NCBI GenBank assembly: GCA_964476595.1
Contig: CAYZCL010000013.1
Coordinates: 1-20,081 of the forward strand
DNA length: 20,081 nucleotides
Reading direction: 5' to 3'
Source: JALSRD01 sp964476595
Lineage (GTDB): Bacteria > Desulfobacterota > Desulfobacteria > Desulfobacterales > JALSRD01
Positions 14,960-20,081 of the stretch are shown here, one piece after another. The translations under genes were made by a program, and so were the position numbers. The notes under the pieces are model-generated. The model worked only from the letters and a program-made list of their open reading frames with translations, was not told the origin of the DNA and ran no database searches. Within the stretch, counting starts at the first letter, position 1. Each line of letters begins with the position of its first letter.

Positions 14960-16426
14960 ATGCAGCCTTACCAGCTCACCATCGCCGAAGCTTCCGACCT
15001 GCTGCAGGCCCGTGAACTGTCGGCCGAGGAATTGACCCGCAGCGTGCTGGGGCGCATCGAGGCCCTGGACGGTGAAATCGGCGCTTACATTTCGGTGGCC
15101 GCGGACCAGGCGCTGGCCGCGGCCCGCCGGGCCGACGAGGCCCTTTCCAGCGGCGGGGCCGGTCCCCTGACGGGCATTCCGTTGGCCGTCAAGGACCTGA
15201 TCTGCACCCGCGGCGTGGCCACCACCTGCGCCTCGCGCATCCTGGAAAATTTCGTCCCGCCTTACGACGCCGCCGTGATCGAAAAGCTCCGGCAGGCCGG
15301 TGCCGTGGTGGTGGGCAAGGCCAACATGGACGAGTTCGCCATGGGGTCGACCACCGAGAATTCCGGCCTGCAGCCGACCCGCAACCCCTGGAACGCGGGG
15401 CACGTACCGGGGGGCTCCAGCGGCGGCTCGGCGGCCGCCGTGGCGGCCGACATGTGCCTGGGTGCCCTGGGTTCGGACACCGGCGGGTCCATCCGGCAGC
15501 CGGCCTCGCACTGCGGCGTGGTGGGGCTCAAACCCACTTACGGCCGGGTGTCGCGCTACGGCCTGGTGGCCTTCGCTTCCTCGCTGGACCAGATCGGTCC
15601 GCTGGCCAAGAGCACCCGCGACTGCGCCCGCCTGCTGGGCGCCATCAGCGGCCACGACCGGCGCGATTCCACCTCGGTACCCGAGCCGGTGCCGGACTAC
15701 GAGACCGCGCTGGACCGGAATCCCGGAGACCTGACGGTGGGTATCCCGGTCGAGTTTTCGCTCAACGATGGCTTGGACCCAGAGGTGTCGGCCGCCGTGC
15801 AGGCCGCCGTGGCGACCATCGAATCCCTGGGCTTCCGCTGCCGGGAGGTCCGCCTGCCGCACGCGCAATACGCCGTGGCCGCCTACTACGTGATCGCCCC
15901 CTCGGAGGCCAGTTCCAACCTGGCCCGCTACGACGGCGTCAAGTACGGCTTCCGGGACGACGGCGGCGGGGACCTGCTGGAAATGTACCGCCGCACGCGC
16001 TCGCGGGGGTTTGGAGCCGAGGTGCAGCGGCGCATCATCATCGGCACCTACTGCCTGTCGGCCGGGTACTACGACGCCTATTACCGCAAGGCTTCCCAGG
16101 TGCGGGCGCTGATCCGCGAGGACTACACGCGGGCCTTCGAATCGTGCGACGTGATCCTGTCGCCCGTGGCGCCGACCCCGGCACCGGCTTTCGGGGAGAT
16201 CGTCGACGATCCCCTGACCATGTATCTGTCCGACATTTTCACGCTGTCGGCCAACCTGGCGGGTATTCCCGCACTGTCCGTGCCCTGCGGCTTTTCCGGT
16301 GCCGGGCTGCCCATCGGGCTGCAGCTCAGCGCGCCCCATTTCGGCGAACAGGTGCTGCTGCAGGTGGCCCACCGCTACGAGCAGGCGGCCGGCCTGCAGG
16401 GCCGGAAGCCGCCCCTGGCCGGGTAG
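14960..16426 (+). CDS. gatA: Aspartyl/glutamyl-tRNA amidotransferase subunit A
   Basis: A 488-residue amidase-signature enzyme that frees ammonia from glutamine for the tRNA transamidation reaction. The catalytic Ser-cisSer-Lys triad is visible: K78 in PLAVKDL, S153 in GGSSGGSAAAV and S177 in GSDTGGSIRQP. GLKPTYGRVSRYGLVAFASS follows just after, as in bacterial GatA. Length and motifs are complete. The ATG at 14960 follows AGGGAG. gatB, the kinase/transamidase subunit, is not next to it and must be elsewhere. A 7-bp hairpin (16431-16450) begins four bases after the stop. Confidence 0.98.
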   Translation: MQPYQLTIAEASDLLQARELSAEELTRSVLGRIEALDGEIGAYISVAADQALAAARRADEALSSGGAGPLTGIPLAVKDLICTRGVATTCASRILENFVPPYDAAVIEKLRQAGAVVVGKANMDEFAMGSTTENSGLQPTRNPWNAGHVPGGSSGGSAAAVAADMCLGALGSDTGGSIRQPASHCGVVGLKPTYGRVSRYGLVAFASSLDQIGPLAKSTRDCARLLGAISGHDRRDSTSVPEPVPDYETALDRNPGDLTVGIPVEFSLNDGLDPEVSAAVQAAVATIESLGFRCREVRLPHAQYAVAAYYVIAPSEASSNLARYDGVKYGFRDDGGGDLLEMYRRTRSRGFGAEVQRRIIIGTYCLSAGYYDAYYRKASQVRALIREDYTRAFESCDVILSPVAPTPAPAFGEIVDDPLTMYLSDIFTLSANLAGIPALSVPCGFSGAGLPIGLQLSAPHFGEQVLLQVAHRYEQAAGLQGRKPPLAG

Positions 16427-16430
16427 GCCC

Positions 16431-16450
16431 CCACCCGAAAAGCCGGGTGG
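16431..16450 (+). terminator. Hairpin just after gatA
   Basis: CCACCCG (16431-16437) pairs with CGGGTGG (16444-16450) across AAAAGC, immediately downstream of the gatA stop. A second possible stem, GGCCGC/GCGGCC (16469-16474 and 16487-16492), is followed after seven bases by a pyrimidine tract (16500-16514). One of the two probably ends or slows the gatA transcript. The remaining gap to 16616 also contains CGCCC-TCTTC-GGGCG (16567-16581) and no gene. Confidence 0.45.
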
Positions 16451-16616
16451 CCGCCGTGCGCGATAAGCGGCCGCCTCGATGGCCCCGCGGCCCGGTGGGT
16501 CTCTTCTCTTTTTCGGGCGCGGCGTGGCCGGCGGAGGGAATCCGGGCAACGGCGGCGACGGCACGACGCCCTCTTCGGGCGGAAACGCAGCGACGAAACG
16601 CCGACAAGGAGGCCCC

Positions 16617-16838
16617 ATGAGCAACATCCAGCCCCAGGGAGAGGAAGTCCGCAAGGCGGTGAAGTGGGTCGCGGAACAGCTGGAATACCAGCCGCAGAAA
16701 ACGCTCGCCACGATTCTGGAACAGGCCGGACTGCGCTTTGACCTGTCCCCGCTGGAGATGGAGTTCCTGCAGCGTTTCTACAAGGAAGGCACAAAGGGGC
16801 TAAAGCAGAAGGGCACAGAGGGGAAATCCGCGCAATAA
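16617..16838 (+). CDS. Small uncharacterised soluble protein
   Basis: A 73-residue protein I cannot assign to a named family. Residues about 8-56 are predicted helical and amphipathic (EEVRKAVKWVAEQL, TLATILEQAGLRFDLSPLEMEFLQRFY). They look like a conserved compact core. The last 15 residues (GTKGLKQKGTEGKSAQ region) are low-complexity and come from a DNA repeat, GGCACAAAGGGG (16788-16799) and GGCACAGAGGGG (16812-16823). The ATG at 16617 has a perfect AAGGAGG close upstream, so translation is likely. The stop codon sits in the loop of a hairpin (16822-16849). There is no signal peptide, membrane span or metal motif. It lies alone between gatA and mutL. Confidence 0.7.
   Translation: MSNIQPQGEEVRKAVKWVAEQLEYQPQKTLATILEQAGLRFDLSPLEMEFLQRFYKEGTKGLKQKGTEGKSAQ
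16788..16823 (+). repeat. Two copies of GGCACARAGGGG inside the 3' end of the small gene
   Basis: GGCACAAAGGGG (16788-16799) and GGCACAGAGGGG (16812-16823) match at 11 of 12 bases, 24 nt apart. The period is a multiple of three, so the frame is kept and the repeat encodes the Gly-Thr/Lys-rich tail. Confidence 0.6.
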
Positions 16839-16870
16839 TCGCGGTTTCCTTCGGGCAGCGGGTTGCCGAA
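16822..16870 (+). terminator. Adjacent double hairpin over the stop codon of the small gene
   Basis: GGAAA-CCGCG (16822-16832, one bulged T) pairs with CGCGG-TTTCC (16840-16849), and the TAA stop lies in the loop. TTCGG-CA (16850-16857, one bulged G) pairs with TG-CCGAA (16864-16870) directly after. There is no T-run, so this may be a 3' stabilising or factor-dependent end. Confidence 0.45.
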
Positions 16871-16985
16871 AGAGTGCCTGGCGTGTTTCGGGGGAACGAC
16901 ATCGTTCATCCGGTCGGCGCCCGGACGGACGTCGGGGCGAGGGCGACGCACGATGGGCGCGGGGTTGCCGAAATGCCGCGTTTTC
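16861..16985. repeat. Direct repeat GGGTTGCCGAAA flanking the mutL upstream region
   Basis: GGGTTGCCGAAA occurs within 16860-16871 and again within 16962-16973. Both copies are followed by TGCC and then a GCGT/T-rich stretch. The copies are about 101 bp apart. Between them lies the perfect inverted repeat GAACGA-CA-TCGTTC (16894-16907), which is operator-like. The 168-nt gap shows no gene. Confidence 0.4.
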
Positions 16986-16987
16986 TC
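16958..16987 (+). terminator. Terminator-like stem with T-run just before mutL
   Basis: CGCGG (16958-16962) pairs with CCGCG (16976-16980), followed at once by TTTTCTC (16981-16987). The stem is short and the loop is 13 nt. It ends nine bases before the mutL ribosome-binding site, so it could end an upstream transcript or attenuate mutL. Confidence 0.35.
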
Positions 16988-17006
16988 GCTTCACAGGAGC
17001 GCTTGA

Positions 17007-18857
17007 ATGGGCAGGATCAGAATACTCCCCGAAGTGGTGTCCAACAAGATTGCCGCCGGCGAGGTGGTCGAACGACCGGCCTCGGTGGTCAAGGAACTGG
17101 TGGAAAACGCCCTGGACGCCGGCAGCGACCGCATCCGCATCGAGGTGGAAAAGGGCGGCCGCAGTCTCATCCGGGTGGCCGACAACGGCTGCGGCATGAG
17201 TCGCGACGACGCGCTGCTGTCCCTGGAGCGATACGCCACCAGCAAGATCGCCGGCGACGGGGACCTGTTCGCCATCCGTACCCTGGGCTTTCGCGGCGAG
17301 GCGCTGCCCAGCATCGCCTCGGTGTCGCAGTTCACCCTGTTGACCCGCGAAGCCGAGGCCGCCGTGGGCACCCGCATCCAGGTGGACGGCGGCACCCTGC
17401 GCGACGTGCGCGACACCGGCGCCCCGGCCGGCACCATGATCAGCGTGCGCCGGCTGTTTTTCAACACGCCGGCCCGCCGCAAGTTCCTCAAAACCGTCAA
17501 CACCGAGATGGGGCACATCGCCGACACCGTCGGCCGCATGGCCCTGGCCCGCCCCCGCGTGCGCTTCACCCTGGTGCACAACGGCCGCACCGTCAAGGAC
17601 TGGCCGGCGGCCGATGACGGCGCCCGCCGGGTGGCCGCCGTGCTGGGAGGCGACGTGCGGCCGCACCTGGTGCCCGTCGCCGGGCGCGCCGCCTCGGCAT
17701 CCCTCACCGGCTGGATCTGCACCTCGCGGGTCAGCCGGGCCACCTCCCGCGGGATATTCGTGTTCGTCAACGGGCGCTTCGTTTACGACCGCAGCGTGCA
17801 GCACGCCCTGGCCGAAGGATTCCGGGGGCGCCTGATGAAGGGACAGTTCCCCGTGGCCGTCCTTTTTATAGAGGTGCCCTTCGACCAGGTGGACGTCAAC
17901 GTGCACCCGGCCAAGCACCAGGTGCGCTTCGCCCGCCAGCGCGACATCCACGAGCTGGTGGCGCGCGCGGTGACCGATGCCCTCACCCGGGCGGAGAGGC
18001 CGCGCTTCGTTTCCCCCTCGGCGTCTTCCCCGCCGCCCGCGGGCGCGCCGCGCGTGGCGGATCCGGAACCGGTCTACGGCCGGGACGGCGGGGAGGGCGG
18101 CGCGCGTGAAACGCAACGGCGGCAGCCGCCGGACGGCCTGGAGCCGCCGCAACGCGGCTTTGGACAGCCGCCCGGTGAGGCGGACCCCCAGCCGGCCCCG
18201 GTCCGGATCCCGACACAGGCCGCGGCCTCCGGGCCCGCCGGGCAGGCGGACCTGTGGCCCCGCGGCTTTTTTTCGGAGCTGCACGTCATCGGCCAGTTCC
18301 AGGATACCTATATCCTGTGTGAGGCCCCCGGCCAACTGGTGCTCATCGACCAGCACGCCGCCCACGAGCGCATCTACTACGAAGACCTGCGGGGTCGCGC
18401 CGGCCGCGGCAGGCCCGCCGCCCAGCTGCTGGCACTGCCCGAAAAGGTCGAGCTGGACCACACCGAGGCCGCCCTGCTGCAGCCGCTGCTGCCCGAGCTG
18501 TCCCGCGCCGGGCTGGACATCGAACCTTTCGGCGGCACGACCTTCGTTATTCGCGCCGTCCCCCAGCCCCTGGCCGGCGTCGACCTGGCTCCCGTGTTGC
18601 GCGAGATGGCGGAAAAGATGGCCGCCGAGGGAGCGGTGCCCGAACCCGCCAGCCTGGTGGACGACTGCCTCAAGGTCATGGCCTGCCACGGCGCCATCCG
18701 CGCCAACCAGCGGCTGGCCCCGGCCCAGATTGAGGCCCTGCTGCGGCGCCTGGATCGCTGCCGCGACCCGGCGCATTGCCCCCACGGGCGGCCCACCTAT
18801 ATCAGCCGGCCGCTCAGGGAGATCGAAAAGGCTTTCGGACGCCTGAAAAAGTTATAG
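17007..18857 (+). CDS. mutL: DNA mismatch repair protein MutL (endonuclease type)
   Basis: A 616-residue GHKL ATPase that links mismatch recognition by MutS to strand incision. N-terminal motifs are NKIAAGEVVERP (13-24), KELVENALDAG (29-39, with the catalytic Glu30), DNGCGM (59-64) and GFRGEAL (94-100). The NVHPAKHQVRF segment is at 298-308. Residues about 330-425 are a Pro/Gly-rich linker. The C-terminal dimerisation domain carries DQHAAHERIYYE (448-459), fitting the DQHAx2Ex4E endonuclease motif, and ACHG (559-562) and CPHGRP (591-596), which complete the metal site. It should therefore nick DNA itself without MutH. The ATG at 17007 has AGGAG seven bases upstream. The porin promoter begins 19 bp after its stop, with no clear terminator between. 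Confidence 0.97.
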   Translation: MGRIRILPEVVSNKIAAGEVVERPASVVKELVENALDAGSDRIRIEVEKGGRSLIRVADNGCGMSRDDALLSLERYATSKIAGDGDLFAIRTLGFRGEALPSIASVSQFTLLTREAEAAVGTRIQVDGGTLRDVRDTGAPAGTMISVRRLFFNTPARRKFLKTVNTEMGHIADTVGRMALARPRVRFTLVHNGRTVKDWPAADDGARRVAAVLGGDVRPHLVPVAGRAASASLTGWICTSRVSRATSRGIFVFVNGRFVYDRSVQHALAEGFRGRLMKGQFPVAVLFIEVPFDQVDVNVHPAKHQVRFARQRDIHELVARAVTDALTRAERPRFVSPSASSPPPAGAPRVADPEPVYGRDGGEGGARETQRRQPPDGLEPPQRGFGQPPGEADPQPAPVRIPTQAAASGPAGQADLWPRGFFSELHVIGQFQDTYILCEAPGQLVLIDQHAAHERIYYEDLRGRAGRGRPAAQLLALPEKVELDHTEAALLQPLLPELSRAGLDIEPFGGTTFVIRAVPQPLAGVDLAPVLREMAEKMAAEGAVPEPASLVDDCLKVMACHGAIRANQRLAPAQIEALLRRLDRCRDPAHCPHGRPTYISRPLREIEKAFGRLKKL

Positions 18858-18875
18858 CAAAGCTTTAAAAAACCC

Positions 18876-18904
18876 TTGACAACCCGAACAGGGCTCATTA
18901 AAGT
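18876..18904 (+). promoter_or_regulatory. Sigma-70 promoter of the porin gene
   Basis: A perfect -35 box TTGACA (18876-18881) and TAAAGT (18899-18904, four of six) are 17 bp apart. The start would be near 18911, giving a leader of about 174 nt. A strong individual promoter fits a highly expressed outer-membrane porin. Confidence 0.65.
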
Positions 18905-19013
18905 GCAACCGCATTGTCCCGTTGTGGGGGAAAGTTGCGCCCCGGCGGGGATGACGCCCAATAGGAAGGGAGGTGAAGAGGCTCGTTTTTCGTTGTTTGG
19001 CAGTACAGAATTA

Positions 19014-19050
19014 TCAGGTGAAGTAAAATTTTCAGGTGATTATCAGGTGA
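19014..19050 (+). repeat. Three TCAGGTGA repeats in the porin leader
   Basis: TCAGGTGA occurs at 19014-19021, 19032-19039 and 19043-19050, with a related GAGGTGAAG upstream near 18970. Each contains AGGTGA, which is part of the full anti-Shine-Dalgarno complement. The actual ribosome site AGAGGA (19071-19076) is separate and lies just before the ATG. The repeats lie downstream of the predicted start of transcription, so an RNA-level role is more likely than a promoter operator. Confidence 0.6.
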
Positions 19051-19084
19051 GGTGTTAACCCCAAAACAAAAGAGGAAAGTGAAG

Positions 19085-20081
19085 ATGAAAAAATTATTTG
19101 TGATCTTTGCGGCGCTGGCCCTGGTCCTTTCCGCCATACCGGCCATGTCGGCTGACTGGAATTTTTATGGCAGTGCTCGTATGGCGACTTGGTATCAGGA
19201 TGGAAAAGCTCCGGCCCTGTACAATGGCCATGACAACGGCAATCTGGATGAAAGCGATTCCGAGTTGACATGGACGCTGCAGGGCAACTCCCGTATTGGC
19301 GCCAAGGTGAAACACGGTACGGTGAGCGGCTATTTTGAATATGGCACCGGTGTCAACCTGAGAAAGCTCTATGCTACCTGGAAGCCCGAGAACGCCAGCT
19401 GGAGCCTGCTGGTCGGCCAGACTTACACCCCGGTCAACATCTTCTACTCCGGCCAGGTTTACGGAGTGGACGAGGGTATGCTCTCCACCGGTCAGGCATA
19501 CAACGGCCGTCATGGCATGATTCAGTTCGCTATCGACGGTTTTAAAATTGCGCTCGTCAATATCACCAAAGCCAGCAATCTGGGAACAAATTTCCGTTCG
19601 GATCCCAACAGCCCGGATCTGGATGCCCCCGGTGACGTGGATGTGTACCTGCCGAAAATTGAAGCTGCTTATCATTACGGCGCCGACCAGTTTTTCTTTG
19701 ACGTTGTCGGTGGTTACCAGACCTGGACCGTTGAAAACCCCAATGGCTTCGGCACGGACTTCACCGTTGATTCCTGGGTATTCGGCGGTGGCGGTGGTGT
19801 GAACTTCGGCCCGGCTTACGTCAAGGGCGCCGCTTACTATGGACAGAATATCGGCAATTACGGAATCTGGACCAATGCAAGCGGGTACTTCGGTGGCGTT
19901 ACCCTGAAAGACAACTCTTACACCGGTCTCGTCACCACCGATGCGGCCAGTGCCATTGTTACGTACAACCAGGACGCTGCGGGCGGACTGAGCTACGACA
20001 CCGAAGACACCATTTCGCTGAGCTTCATCGGTGTGGTGGGTTTCAAGGTCAATGATATGGTCAGCCTGGAAGCCGGCGGAA
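19085..20081 (+). CDS. Outer-membrane beta-barrel porin (partial, runs off the window)
   Basis: The first 332 residues of an exported barrel protein; no stop codon is reached. The N-terminus is a type I signal peptide: MKK, a hydrophobic core and AMSA as the likely cleavage site after residue 23. The mature part alternates polar and hydrophobic residues and is rich in Gly, Tyr, Asn and Asp. WNFYGSARMATWY, SRIGAKVK and VSGYFEYG are typical porin strands. It resembles the large porins of sulfate-reducing Desulfobacterota, but I cannot name a specific subfamily. A role in diffusion of small solutes through the outer membrane is inferred. The ATG at 19085 follows AGAGGA. The gene is visibly AT-richer and uses more GGT, AAT and TAT codons than its neighbours, which could reflect high expression or a different origin. 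Confidence 0.85.
   Translation, partial: MKKLFVIFAALALVLSAIPAMSADWNFYGSARMATWYQDGKAPALYNGHDNGNLDESDSELTWTLQGNSRIGAKVKHGTVSGYFEYGTGVNLRKLYATWKPENASWSLLVGQTYTPVNIFYSGQVYGVDEGMLSTGQAYNGRHGMIQFAIDGFKIALVNITKASNLGTNFRSDPNSPDLDAPGDVDVYLPKIEAAYHYGADQFFFDVVGGYQTWTVENPNGFGTDFTVDSWVFGGGGGVNFGPAYVKGAAYYGQNIGNYGIWTNASGYFGGVTLKDNSYTGLVTTDAASAIVTYNQDAAGGLSYDTEDTISLSFIGVVGFKVNDMVSLEAGG

Noticed and set aside
13910..16711. 933-codon minus-strand frame opposite SPOR, gatC and gatA
   Set aside because: Its sequence is typical antisense shadow coding of GC-rich genes, and the plus-strand genes there are unmistakable.
18911..18980. Known riboswitch (fluoride, c-di-GMP or molybdenum cofactor type) in the porin leader
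   Set aside because: Only short GC-rich stems such as CCCC-GGC-GGGG are present; the conserved core sequences of these classes are absent.
18951..19058. Possible 35-codon leader peptide before the porin
   Set aside because: The ATG has no properly spaced ribosome site and the sequence mostly translates the TCAGGTGA repeats; no family or regulatory codon pattern is seen.

Overview
The window is GC-rich, densely coded DNA of a Gram-negative bacterium. It carries an outer-membrane porin, a signal-peptidase-II lipoprotein, Mpl muropeptide recycling, a SPOR-domain division protein, GatCA, and a MutL with the endonuclease motif. This gene mix, the sigma-54 regulator end, the zinc-ribbon/PilZ protein and the small DUF2892, FmdB and DUF2905 genes fit a Desulfobacterota (former Deltaproteobacteria) sulfate-reducer-type chromosome. 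That placement is inference from gene content, not a measured phylogeny. I see no tRNA, rRNA, CRISPR array, insertion sequence or phage gene. The core genes look like ordinary chromosome.

Layout. 1-419 is the 3' end of a sigma-54-dependent regulator. It converges on a minus-strand pair, mpl (2385-961) followed by a zinc-ribbon/PilZ protein (913-431). A compact, nearly symmetric bidirectional promoter (2461-2492) separates mpl from a plus-strand pair: a class-III-like sirtuin (2568-3416) and an 800-residue HerA/DUF853-type ATPase (3470-5872). hemL (minus, 7203-5908) and plsY (plus, 7232-7804) diverge from a 28-nt gap. plsY meets a cyclic-nucleotide-binding-domain protein (minus, 8255-7806) with one base between stop codons. 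Next is a translationally coupled tandem pair of homologous proteins of unrecognised family (minus, 9700-9071 and 9074-8415), closed by a very strong hairpin.

From 9.8 kb onward all genes run on the plus strand. They are an orphan amino-acid-type binding lipoprotein (9995-10825), three tiny genes (DUF2892 11001, FmdB-type zinc ribbon 11258, DUF2905 11583), and then argS (11981), a SPOR protein, gatC and gatA. A clear sigma-70 promoter precedes argS. A small uncharacterised gene (16617-16838), mutL (17007-18857) and a porin cut off by the window end (19085 onward) follow. The porin has its own strong -35 box and a leader with three TCAGGTGA repeats.

How the genes work together. argS-gatC-gatA is a translation block, with GatCA as two thirds of the tRNA amidotransferase; gatB is not here. 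mpl, plsY, the SPOR protein and the porin serve the envelope, hemL starts tetrapyrrole synthesis, and mutL serves mismatch repair. The best candidates for something undescribed are the tandem paralogue pair with two winged-helix-like segments per protein, the sirtuin-HerA pair (which recalls, but probably is not, the SIR2-HerA defence arrangement), and several structured non-coding segments (9860-9897, 10833-10971, 11463-11548, 11872-11931, 16822-16985).
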